DNA of 7,228 bases, from positions 1-7,228 of the forward strand of contig DAOWAQ010000100.1 in the NCBI GenBank assembly GCA_030634505.1, written 5' to 3'. Below, one piece after another: positions 1-6,448 of the stretch. Made by a program: the position numbers and the translations under genes. Every line of letters starts with the position of its first letter. The first letter of the stretch is position 1. This DNA comes from Calditrichia bacterium. GTDB taxonomy: Bacteria; Calditrichota; Calditrichia; JAJRVZ01. Under the pieces are notes generated by a model. The model had not been told where the DNA came from. It saw only the letters and a list, made by a program, of their open reading frames with translations, and did not search any database.

Positions 1-830
1 ACCTGCATAATTCATGGCTTAATACCTATGCCAAGGAATCTACAACTCTGGCGGATATTACCGCTAATAAGGAATACAATTGTGTCGCTGCCACCATATT
101 ATATAACATAATCTGTGAGGATTTGCAATGGACCTGTGAGGCGTTTGAAACGCCAACCCATGTTTATACGATTTTAAGTAATTTCCGGCAAAAAGTGATT
201 GTGGAAAATACCAATCACATGGGTTTTAATATTATGAAAAATTTGAAAGCTTATTCCAAATACCTGGCGCAGTATTATCCACAAAATGAAGTGTTACGTA
301 TCGGCCTCGACCGTCTCTATTACCACGAAAACAAAAAAGGAAGGGTGATTAATAATACCGAATTGTTGGGATTGCTGGCATACAACAGGGCATATCTTGC
401 CCGAAAAAATAAGGATTATAAATCCGCCTATGATTATGTTTTGCTTGCACAACTGTTTAACAGTGATTCCCGCTCCAATGTACGTTTTGAGATCGGGCTC
501 TATTATGACTGGGGCAAACAGTTATTTATGAATAAAAATTATATGGATTCTTTTGCGGTTTATGCTGATGGATATTACCGCTATCCCGATAATGAGCATT
601 TTCTGCAGAATACATTAGCTTCATTTTTTAATGCTTTGCAAAGTAACTGGCAAACCAAAAACTGGCAGGGCAGCGCCGGTTTGATAGATGAAATACAAGC
701 GCTTGAGATACTTCAGAAAAAGGATCATTCGCATATAAAACAGATTTTGAATAACTGGATGCGCTATTTATATGTTCAAAAGGATCAGCAGTCAATAAAA
801 GAAGTCAAAAGATATCTGGAGAGGTTTTAG
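1..830 (+). CDS. Transglutaminase-like domain protein with C-terminal TPR-like repeats (5' end missing)
   Basis: The reading frame is open from base 3 to the TAG stop at 828-830 (275 residues visible), so the gene enters from the left edge. The TTG at 123 is an internal codon, not the start. Numbering from base 3, a putative catalytic Cys27 lies in YNCVAA, His53 in PTHVYT and Glu68 in VENTNHMGFN. This order and spacing match the Cys-His-Asp/Glu triad of transglutaminase-like (SirB1/Transglut_core2-type) proteins, where a similar VETTNPYGF segment follows the histidine. Residues about 122-156 and 162-197 are helix pairs with TPR character (LLAYNRAYLARKNKDYKSAY; YYDWGKQLFMNKNYMDSFAV). The likely role is a protease- or amidase-like fold, or a non-catalytic protein-interaction scaffold; the substrate is unknown. 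Cellular location cannot be judged without the N-terminus. Sampled 60-base lines contain 32-47% G+C, somewhat above most of the window. Domain call fairly sure; function unsure. Confidence 0.72.
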   Translation, partial: LHNSWLNTYAKESTTLADITANKEYNCVAATILYNIICEDLQWTCEAFETPTHVYTILSNFRQKVIVENTNHMGFNIMKNLKAYSKYLAQYYPQNEVLRIGLDRLYYHENKKGRVINNTELLGLLAYNRAYLARKNKDYKSAYDYVLLAQLFNSDSRSNVRFEIGLYYDWGKQLFMNKNYMDSFAVYADGYYRYPDNEHFLQNTLASFFNALQSNWQTKNWQGSAGLIDEIQALEILQKKDHSHIKQILNNWMRYLYVQKDQQSIKEVKRYLERF

Positions 831-882
831 GGTCTGATTCAATGTTGGAACAGGATAAATATCTTTAACTAATAAAATCATA

Positions 883-915
883 TTTTTGAAAGAATAAAAA
901 ATAATAATAAATTTG
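883..915 (+). promoter_or_regulatory. Candidate Bacteroidota-type promoter for the class V aminotransferase gene
   Basis: TTTTTG (883-888) is followed after 19 bases by TAAATTTG (908-915). This matches the known Bacteroidota pattern of a TTTG/TTG element near -33 and TAnnTTTG near -7. Transcription would start near 921, leaving a leader of about 45 bases before the ATG at 966. The rest of the gap from 831 to 965 is AT-rich and shows no clear hairpin terminator for the gene to its left. In such AT-rich DNA a chance match is possible; a second TAnnTTTG match at 881-888 has no upstream TTG at suitable distance. Confidence 0.35.
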
Positions 916-965
916 AACATAATTAAAATGGTTGTTAATGGAAATTAAAGGTATTTGAGGGAACA

Positions 966-2432
966 ATGGAATCACTGGAAAAATATTTCGAAAAATTTAG
1001 AAATAATATAGTTGGTTACGATTTAGAACATCCATTTGAATCCGGCTCTAAAAAAGTGATCTATGCTGACTGGGCTGCCAGTGGTCGTTTATATAAACCT
1101 ATTGAAGAATATTTGACGGACGAGATAGGCCCCTATTTTGCCAATACCCATACTGAAACCACTTTAACGGGAACAGTAATGACCAAAGCCTACCAACAGG
1201 CGCACACGATTATTAAAAGCCATGTTAATGCTTGTCCGGATCATCAGTTGCTATTTGGCGGATTTGGAATGACAGCAGTCTTAAACAAATTCCTGCGAAT
1301 TTTGGGATTACGTGTGCCGGAAATTTATATAGATAAAGTGAATCCTACAGGCAAAAATCGTCCTCTTGTAATGTTAACACACATGGAACATCATTCCAAT
1401 CAGACCAGTTGGGTTGAAAGTTTGTGTGATGTTAAAATAGTTAATCGAGATAATAACGGGTTACCTGATTTGAATCACCTGGAAAAAATATTGAAAGACA
1501 ATAAAAATCGAAAATTAAAGATTGGTTCTTTTACAGCCTGTTCAAACGTAACCGGTATTGAAACTCCGATACATGAAATGGCAGAACTCTTGCATAAATA
1601 TGATGGGCATTGTTTTGTGGATTACAGCGCTTCTGCTCCCTATGTAAAAATTGATATGAACCCTGAAAAGGAAGAGCAGCGTCTGGACGCCATCTTTTTT
1701 TCGCCCCATAAATTTCTTGGTGGACCGGGATCATCAGGAGTAATTATCTTTGACAAAAAATTATATCATAACAAAATACCTGACCATCCGGGCGGTGGAA
1801 CGGTATTGTGGACAAATCCCTGGGGTGGGCATCATTTTTTTGATGAAATCGAAATTCGTGAAGATGGCGGAACTCCGGGAATTCTGCAAGGCATAAAAGC
1901 ATCGTTGGCAATACTGCTAAAAGATGAAATTGGCATTCATAATATTGGAAAGCGAGAACATCAACTTAATAGTCGTTTAATGGATCGAATAAGTAATATT
2001 CCGACTATAAACATATTGGAAGCAGAGCAAATGGATCGGATAGGATTCTTTTCACTGTATTCGACTAAAATTCACCACAACCTGATTGTAAGATTGCTCA
2101 ACGATAAATTTGGTGTTCAAACCCGTGGTGGGTGTTCCTGTGCAGGAACATATGGACACATACTATTACATATAAATTTTGATGAATCTCAGCGCATTAC
2201 AGATATGATTGATTTAAAGGATTTGAGCCAAAAACCTGGATGGGTTCGTATTTCAATTCATCCGACAATGACCGATCAGGAAATAGATTATATTGGACAT
2301 GCTTTGGAAGAGGTAGTGAAAAATGCTGAAAAATGGCAAGCTGATTATAAATTTGATGTTCACACCGGAGACTATGTTACATTAAAAGATAAGAGCTTCG
2401 AAATTGATTTGACGAATATATTTAACAAATAA
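966..2432 (+). CDS. Class V PLP-dependent aminotransferase / cysteine desulfurase-like enzyme
   Basis: A 488-residue fold-type I PLP enzyme related to the SufS/CsdA/selenocysteine lyase group (COG0520-like). Visible features in order: YADWAASGR near residues 33-41, the typical N-terminal motif; EHHSN at 141-145, the PLP-stacking histidine region; FVDYSAS at 217-223 with Asp219 expected to pair with the pyridine nitrogen; SPHKF with Lys249 as the Schiff-base lysine; EDGGTPGILQGI at 299-310; and TRGGCSCAG at 386-394 in the loop where SufS-type enzymes carry the sulfur-accepting cysteine. It is longer than SufS (about 406 residues), partly through inserts and a C-terminal tail after about residue 455. 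The start is ATG 966 with GAGGG at 957-961. No Suf or Isc partner genes are nearby, so a housekeeping Fe-S role is not supported by context. It may desulfurate or lyse cysteine or another amino acid, or act as an epimerase or aminotransferase; substrate unknown. Probably cytoplasmic. Confidence 0.88.
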   Translation: MESLEKYFEKFRNNIVGYDLEHPFESGSKKVIYADWAASGRLYKPIEEYLTDEIGPYFANTHTETTLTGTVMTKAYQQAHTIIKSHVNACPDHQLLFGGFGMTAVLNKFLRILGLRVPEIYIDKVNPTGKNRPLVMLTHMEHHSNQTSWVESLCDVKIVNRDNNGLPDLNHLEKILKDNKNRKLKIGSFTACSNVTGIETPIHEMAELLHKYDGHCFVDYSASAPYVKIDMNPEKEEQRLDAIFFSPHKFLGGPGSSGVIIFDKKLYHNKIPDHPGGGTVLWTNPWGGHHFFDEIEIREDGGTPGILQGIKASLAILLKDEIGIHNIGKREHQLNSRLMDRISNIPTINILEAEQMDRIGFFSLYSTKIHHNLIVRLLNDKFGVQTRGGCSCAGTYGHILLHINFDESQRITDMIDLKDLSQKPGWVRISIHPTMTDQEIDYIGHALEEVVKNAEKWQADYKFDVHTGDYVTLKDKSFEIDLTNIFNK

Positions 2433-2540
2433 GAAATATTTATTATAGATTATTTAGTAATTCTTTCCAAAAATTCAGAATATTTATGATTAGTTTTTAG
2501 TGACATATATCAAAATCTAATGTTACATATTTGGTAATTT

Positions 2541-2560
2541 TTACAATTATTTTGTAATTG
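2541..2560. repeat. Small nested inverted repeat upstream of the PilZ gene
   Basis: TTACAA (2541-2546) pairs with TTGTAA (2552-2557), and the overlapping CAATTA (2544-2549) pairs with TAATTG (2555-2560), each with a 5-base spacer. The 172-base gap from 2433 to 2604 is otherwise AT-rich without a recognisable promoter or terminator, apart from a G-rich patch (GGGCTGGGGACAGG) just before the PilZ ribosome binding site. The hairpin is A/T-rich and has no T-run after it, so it is more plausibly a protein-binding site or chance than an intrinsic terminator. Confidence 0.2.
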
Positions 2561-2589
2561 GGCTGGGGACAGGAAGTCGGATTGAAAAC

Positions 2590-2596
2590 AGGAAGG
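2590..2596 (+). promoter_or_regulatory. Shine-Dalgarno sequence of the PilZ gene
   Basis: AGGAAGG lies 8 bases before the ATG at 2605. It is a strong purine-rich ribosome binding site that fixes this start and argues against a classical Bacteroidota translation system. Confidence 0.6.
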
Positions 2597-2604
2597 TTTT
2601 ACAG

Positions 2605-2994
2605 ATGTTCAAATTTGAGAGAAGATATTTAGATAGATTTGAAATTCCAGGTGCGAAAATTCAATATAAACTTCAAAATGGAAATTCGGCCAAAGTAAAG
2701 TTAATTGATATTACTAAAATTAGTGCCAGGTTTTATGTTAAACATAAGATGTCAGAAGATGAAATTATTGAATTAGACATTATTGTTGAAGGAAAAGAAA
2801 AAATAACTGTTAAAGGACACGTTGTGTGGATACTCGACAATGTTAACAATAACAATTTAAGTGCTGTTGTTCAATTTCTTCCTTTTGGAACAGATGAGAA
2901 AATTAATACAATGAAGAGTTATGAGCAGTTGGCGGAACTAGCAGAAGAATATTTAAAAGAAGATAAAATACTTAAGAATATTTACAAATCTTAA
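2605..2994 (+). CDS. Small PilZ-domain protein with altered c-di-GMP motif
   Basis: A 129-residue soluble protein that is essentially one PilZ domain. Arg7 and Arg11 form the RxxxR motif (RYLDR) just before the barrel, as in c-di-GMP receptors. The second motif, usually (D/N)xSxxG, reads DITKISA at 35-41, so Ser is replaced by Thr37 and Gly by Ser40. The strand GHVVWIL (about 74-80) and AVVQFLPF (about 97-104) fit the later PilZ beta-strands, followed by a C-terminal helix (about 107-129) rich in Glu and Lys. PilZ proteins bind c-di-GMP and control motility, adhesion or polysaccharide production; here binding may be weakened or lost. It is preceded by 172 bases and probably transcribed alone. 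Its stop codon overlaps that of the convergent Omp85 gene by 4 bases. Fold assignment is good; ligand binding is open. Confidence 0.78.
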   Translation: MFKFERRYLDRFEIPGAKIQYKLQNGNSAKVKLIDITKISARFYVKHKMSEDEIIELDIIVEGKEKITVKGHVVWILDNVNNNNLSAVVQFLPFGTDEKINTMKSYEQLAELAEEYLKEDKILKNIYKS

Positions 2995-4286
2995 AAAGAA
3001 TTTCCAATTTCAAATATTATTTGCCCCTCGAAATCCCTGTTAAATCCGTAATCAAGTCTTAGAACTTCAACATAGGGAATACGAAAATGCAGTCCTGCAC
3101 CAAATCCGGTATGAAAATTATTGATACTATATTCATAACTTTTTGACCAAATAATTCCTGTATCTACAAAAAATCCAACATTTATTCCGAATTTAAGATT
3201 TCTTAAATATGCATCAGGAATAATCATTGAATCGAAAGAAAAATATTGTACCGGCAAAATTGGAAATCTTATTTCAATACTACCTGTATGAACATGATTG
3301 CCCTGATACACGTCAAAAAAATGACCGCGAATACGTTCAGAAAATCCGATATAATTCGAACGGTATATTGGTATTTGACCAAAAAGATAATTTTGATTCA
3401 ATCGTGTGGCTAGTGTAAAAAATCCAAGATCTAAATAATTCCGCACATCCAGATATAATTTCCAGTAATTGTTAAATTCCTGCAAAATTCCATATTTAGT
3501 AATTTGTAAAAAGTTTAACCATCCGGAAGAAGGATAAGCATATAAATCACGGGTGTCATATCGTAAGTATAACCTTAGACCCCAAATATCTTCTGATGAT
3601 TTTTTTGAATGAAGTGAATCTGCAATGACATCGTCTACGTTAAGATGATCAAATAAAAGTAATAATTCCGTTTTAAAATTGTAATTCCACCATTTGCCCA
3701 CGGCAGCTGATGAAGCTATATGTCTTTCTTCAAACCCTAAAATGCGGTGGTCAAGCACATATTTCCCAATATTAAAATACGTGGTGAAATGCAGAGAATC
3801 ACCGGCCCATTGATCAGAATAGGATACTGCATAACCTGATCTGTAACCAAACCACAATGCAGTTCTTAATTTTTCGTTTTGCCCGCGAAAGTTTAAATGT
3901 GATAAACTTAAACCATAAGAAATTTTTTCCCAATCTCTATCATGTAGCGTAAAAATGGGCAGGGGATAAATATATAATCTTTCTGTTACTTCAATTAATA
4001 ATATAAAATTGTTTTCCTGTGGTAATAAGGTGAGTTCAACACGGTTAAACAATAGCAGGTTTTGTAATCTTTTTTTTGATTCAGCAATTAAAGTGTCATT
4101 TGCTATTTCACCCTTTTTTACCAACAGTTCTCTTAAAATAACATTTTCATCAGTAACTTCATTTCCCATAATAACTATTTGGGATATTCTACCCGGGTCA
4201 TTTGCCTGAGCAACAATATTATCGGTTAATACGGTAGAAACGAATAAAAGAAAAATTAACAACTTGCTCAATAGGTATTTGTTCAT
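2991..4286 (-). CDS. Single-POTRA Omp85/BamA-family outer-membrane beta-barrel protein
   Basis: A 431-residue protein counted from ATG 4286. An in-frame TTG at 4301 would add five residues, but the ATG gives a classical signal peptide (MNKYLLSKLLIFLLF, likely cut after AQA at residue 28) and suits the candidate promoter. Residues about 34-104 form one POTRA domain (IVIMGNEVTDENVILREL at its start, IEVTERL at its end). The rest is a beta-barrel with Omp85 hallmarks: YDTRDLYAYPSSGW at about 243-256, the lid motif IRGH at 319-322 (RGF/RGY in most members), FFVDTGIIW at about 372-380, and a terminal Phe as in outer-membrane beta-signals. It is much shorter than BamA (about 800 residues, five POTRA) or TamA (about 580, three POTRA). 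It probably inserts or exports an envelope protein or lipid; substrate unknown. There is no patatin or other passenger domain. Head-to-head with the GT-C gene and tail-to-tail with the PilZ gene. Confidence 0.85.
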   Translation of the reverse strand: MNKYLLSKLLIFLLFVSTVLTDNIVAQANDPGRISQIVIMGNEVTDENVILRELLVKKGEIANDTLIAESKKRLQNLLLFNRVELTLLPQENNFILLIEVTERLYIYPLPIFTLHDRDWEKISYGLSLSHLNFRGQNEKLRTALWFGYRSGYAVSYSDQWAGDSLHFTTYFNIGKYVLDHRILGFEERHIASSAAVGKWWNYNFKTELLLLFDHLNVDDVIADSLHSKKSSEDIWGLRLYLRYDTRDLYAYPSSGWLNFLQITKYGILQEFNNYWKLYLDVRNYLDLGFFTLATRLNQNYLFGQIPIYRSNYIGFSERIRGHFFDVYQGNHVHTGSIEIRFPILPVQYFSFDSMIIPDAYLRNLKFGINVGFFVDTGIIWSKSYEYSINNFHTGFGAGLHFRIPYVEVLRLDYGFNRDFEGQIIFEIGNSF

Positions 4287-4319
4287 TAAAATTAAACTCA
4301 AGACTAATGCATATTTATT

Positions 4320-4325
4320 ATTATA
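4320..4325 (-). promoter_or_regulatory. Possible -10 box of the Omp85 gene in the divergent intergenic region
   Basis: On the minus strand the 58-base gap between the two divergent genes contains TATAAT (4325 down to 4320), about 33 bases before ATG 4286. No good -35 element is seen at the right distance. The plus strand has overlapping TATATA/TATAAA at 4322-4329 that could serve the glycosyltransferase gene with a very short leader. The whole gap is A/T-rich, so these matches carry little weight. Confidence 0.25.
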
Positions 4326-4344
4326 TAAACGTGAAATTTAATTC

Positions 4345-5739
4345 ATGATTATTAAAAATCAAAAAATTATTAACACTAAAGTACTTTATATTGCATTATT
4401 CCTTAATATTATTTCCTATGTCATTTTATATTTATTGCAGGATTTTCGTTCACAGATTTTAAATTATTTTTTGACATTAGTACCGGCTTATACAGGTTAT
4501 TTTATAATTGTTTATTATTCACTAAAATTTAAAACTTCTACCAAGAATGATTTAATACTTATTTTGATTATTGGCTTAATAATCAGGCTGTTTTTAATAC
4601 CATCTACTCCGGTTCTTTCTGATGATGTCTATAGATATTTATGGGACGGCAAAGTTTTTGCCCATGGAATTAATCCATATCTTTTCGCTCCGAATTCTCC
4701 TGCTTTAAGCAGTCTACAAGATACTATCTATTACACAAATATAAATCATCCTGGCGTTCCTGCATCATATCCACCTGCTGCCCAATTATTTTTTCTTATC
4801 AACTATTGGATCGGCAATCAGGTTCTTATTTGGAAAATTATTTTACTAATTGTTGAAATGATTTCTGTTTTATTCATGGTTAAATTAATAGACTATTTCT
4901 CTATGAACCGCTTGCGCTTGGCAATTTATTATTTAAATCCACTTGTAATTATTGAAACATATTCAAGTGGGCATTTTGAGGTGATTGGAATATGCTTTTT
5001 AATAATAGCTCTCTATTATTTTTATCAGAATAAATCGTTCAAATTTCTTACAGCTACGATTATGGCAATATTGGTAAAGTTCATTCCATTTATTATAATT
5101 CTTCCTTTTTTGAAGAATAAATTTTGGAATAAAGTTTTGACAATAGTGGGTGTAGTAATAATTGTATTATTAATTTTTAGTCTGGATGGCGCTATGCCAA
5201 TTGCGGGTATTATTTCATACACAAATCGCTGGGAATTTAATGGAGCGCTTTATAAAGCATTTACTTCAATTATAAACTTCCTTGGCGTCGTGGATAAGGA
5301 ATGGTTTTCCTTGACTTATAGTGGGCGGGTAGAAACGATTTATATAACAAGCGCCTTTTATTATAAAATTATGGCATTTATTGCAATGCTTGTAATACTC
5401 GTGGATCAAATGAAAAAGTTGAAGATGACAGCCAGTTTTCGAGGCATCAATTATTTTCAAGCAAGTTTTTTTGTTTGCGCAACTTTGTTACTTTTATCTC
5501 CGACACTTTATCCTTGGTATTTAATTTGGTTAATTCCATTCCTGATATTTTTACCAAATTGGTCGTGGTTGTTTTTTACCATGCTTATTCAATTATCTTA
5601 TTATGTATTACAGAATTATCATACTAATGGTGTATGGGAAGAATCGAACGTGATTTTATTTTTACAATACTTTCCATTTTATGGCTTATTGATATTTGAA
5701 TATTTAGATAAAAGAAAAATTAAAGGCTGGTTTCTTTAG
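4345..5739 (+). CDS. GT-C type integral-membrane glycosyltransferase (GT87/MptB-like)
   Basis: A 464-residue, very hydrophobic protein with roughly 11-13 membrane spans. After the first three spans comes a loop with SDDVYRYLWDGKVFAHGINPY (residues 92-112 region), whose Asp93-Asp94 pair is the expected catalytic/metal acidic motif of GT-C enzymes. The following YPPAAQ (142-147) and the late LSPTLYPWYLIWLIPF (384-399) are typical of polyprenyl-phosphate-sugar dependent mannosyltransferase-like families (DUF2029/GT87, MptB, Alg-like). The enzyme probably moves a sugar, perhaps mannose, from a lipid-phosphate donor to a lipid- or glycan-linked acceptor on the outer face of the inner membrane; donor and acceptor cannot be read from sequence. 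The start is ATG 4345, with no obvious ribosome binding site. It is divergent from the Omp85 gene, and vapBC follows after 111 bases. No strong terminator follows: only a 5-bp stem at 5738-5756 without a T-run. Confidence 0.8.
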   Translation: MIIKNQKIINTKVLYIALFLNIISYVILYLLQDFRSQILNYFLTLVPAYTGYFIIVYYSLKFKTSTKNDLILILIIGLIIRLFLIPSTPVLSDDVYRYLWDGKVFAHGINPYLFAPNSPALSSLQDTIYYTNINHPGVPASYPPAAQLFFLINYWIGNQVLIWKIILLIVEMISVLFMVKLIDYFSMNRLRLAIYYLNPLVIIETYSSGHFEVIGICFLIIALYYFYQNKSFKFLTATIMAILVKFIPFIIILPFLKNKFWNKVLTIVGVVIIVLLIFSLDGAMPIAGIISYTNRWEFNGALYKAFTSIINFLGVVDKEWFSLTYSGRVETIYITSAFYYKIMAFIAMLVILVDQMKKLKMTASFRGINYFQASFFVCATLLLLSPTLYPWYLIWLIPFLIFLPNWSWLFFTMLIQLSYYVLQNYHTNGVWEESNVILFLQYFPFYGLLIFEYLDKRKIKGWFL

Positions 5740-5792
5740 GATCATAAAATAATCCTTTAAAAAAGAAATTGTAGTGTCACACAATATTGTAC

Positions 5793-5823
5793 TTGAAATA
5801 TGATAGTTATTATCATACATTTG
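5793..5823 (+). promoter_or_regulatory. Candidate vapBC promoter, Bacteroidota type
   Basis: TTG (5793-5795) and TACATTTG (5816-5823) are 20 bases apart and match the TTG / TAnnTTTG elements of Bacteroidota sigma-dependent promoters. Transcription would start near 5830, about 20 bases before the antitoxin ATG. A perfect inverted repeat occupies the spacer, which is where an autorepressor would be expected to act. The coincidence of promoter pattern, operator and toxin-antitoxin genes makes this the better of the two promoter calls. Confidence 0.45.
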
Positions 5824-5840
5824 TGTAATTAATTATGATA
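5799..5840. promoter_or_regulatory. Candidate VapB/VapBC operator: three TATGATA half-sites
   Basis: TATGATA (5799-5805) and its reverse complement TATCATA (5811-5817) form a perfect 7-bp inverted repeat with a 5-base spacer. A third direct copy of TATGATA is at 5834-5840, immediately before the ribosome binding site AAGGA (5840-5844). The palindrome lies between the two promoter elements. Ribbon-helix-helix antitoxins of VapB type commonly bind such repeats and repress their own operon together with the toxin. Slightly upstream, ACAATATTGT (5781-5790) is another perfect palindrome, and ACACAA (5779-5784) has an inverted match TTGTGT at 5821-5826; these may be further contacts or chance. Confidence 0.45.
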
Positions 5841-5850
5841 AGGACATTTA

Positions 5851-6072
5851 ATGAGAACAACAATAAATATTCCCGATCAAATTATTGATCAATTAATGAG
5901 TTTTTCTAATTCCTTAACTAAGACTGACGCGGTAAATAAAGCAATTCTTGATTGGGTGAAGTACAAAAAAATACAAAAGATTAAATCATTAAGAGGTAAA
6001 CTAGATATTGATAATAATCTAAAAAATCAACGTTTACAAGAGATAAGTGAAATAAATGAACTCAATAAATAA
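5851..6072 (+). CDS. vapB: VapB-type antitoxin (ribbon-helix-helix)
   Basis: A 73-residue protein beginning MRTTINIPDQIIDQL. The strand RTTINI followed by two helices (about 9-19 and 24-39, with TKTDAVNKAILDWVK) is a ribbon-helix-helix DNA-binding domain. The tail SLRGKLDIDNNLKNQR (about 45-60) resembles the LRGK-(D)-LR segment of the VapB antitoxin family PF09957, the part that wraps the toxin and blocks its active site. AAGGA at 5840-5844 is 6 bases from the ATG. Its 3' end overlaps vapC by 17 bases, which implies one transcript and translational coupling. It should neutralise VapC and, alone or in complex, repress the operon through the repeats just upstream. The length is normal for the family and no defect is visible. 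Confidence 0.88.
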   Translation: MRTTINIPDQIIDQLMSFSNSLTKTDAVNKAILDWVKYKKIQKIKSLRGKLDIDNNLKNQRLQEISEINELNK

Positions 6073-6448
6073 AGTTCTTATAGATTCATCAGTTTGGATT
6101 GAATATTTCAGAAAAGGGGATGGAAAGATTTTTGACATTGTAGATGAATTGCTTGACACAGATAGAGCCGTACTTTGTGGTATTGTAGAAATGGAGATAT
6201 TGCAGGGGATTAAAAAGAAAGAAAGAAAATTGATAAAAGATCTTTTTTCGGTATTACCATATTCAGATTTTATACGTGAAGATTTTATTAATGCCGGAAA
6301 TCTATTAAACCAATTAAGAACCAATGGAATTACAATTCCTTCAACTGATTGTGTAATAGGCGCCCTTTGTCAACGCCATAAATATCAAATATTAACTTTA
6401 GATAAACATTTTGATTATTTAGAAAATGTAAGGAAGCATCAACCCTAA
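6056..6448 (+). CDS. vapC: VapC toxin, PIN-domain ribonuclease
   Basis: A 130-residue PIN-domain protein, the normal length for VapC. The acidic active-site residues are all present: Asp10 in LIDSSVWIEYF, Glu47 in MEILQGI, Asp98 in STDCVIGA and Asp116 in TLDKHFD. They bind Mg2+/Mn2+ for cleavage of RNA; characterised VapCs usually cut tRNA or the sarcin-ricin loop of 23S rRNA, but the target here cannot be read from sequence. It starts at ATG 6056 inside vapB (17-base overlap) with only a weak ribosome binding site, so its translation probably depends on vapB, which keeps toxin below antitoxin. Its stop codon overlaps the stop of the convergent GT2 gene by 4 bases. The toxin looks intact and so probably active. 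Confidence 0.92.
   Translation: MNSINKVLIDSSVWIEYFRKGDGKIFDIVDELLDTDRAVLCGIVEMEILQGIKKKERKLIKDLFSVLPYSDFIREDFINAGNLLNQLRTNGITIPSTDCVIGALCQRHKYQILTLDKHFDYLENVRKHQP

Noticed and set aside
123..125. TTG as start of the first gene
   Set aside because: The frame is open back to base 3 and the upstream residues belong to the same transglutaminase-like domain, including its Cys.
1531..1734. Antisense open frame within the aminotransferase gene
   Set aside because: It lies opposite the PLP-enzyme core motifs, has no recognisable domain, and is a shadow of the real gene. The same applies to the open frames opposite or within the Omp85, GT-C, vapC and GT2 genes.
4287..4301. TTG start adding five residues to the Omp85 protein
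   Set aside because: The ATG at 4286 gives a better signal peptide start, and the TTG would lie very close to the candidate promoter.
2605..5739. PilZ, Omp85 and GT-C as one c-di-GMP-controlled polysaccharide export system
   Set aside because: The genes are on alternating strands, lack a synthase or export periplasmic partner, and the PilZ motif is altered; the link is only proximity.
5738..5756. Hairpin AGGAT/ATCCT after the GT-C gene as an intrinsic terminator
   Set aside because: The stem is only 5 bp, the loop is 9 bases, and A-rich rather than T-rich sequence follows.
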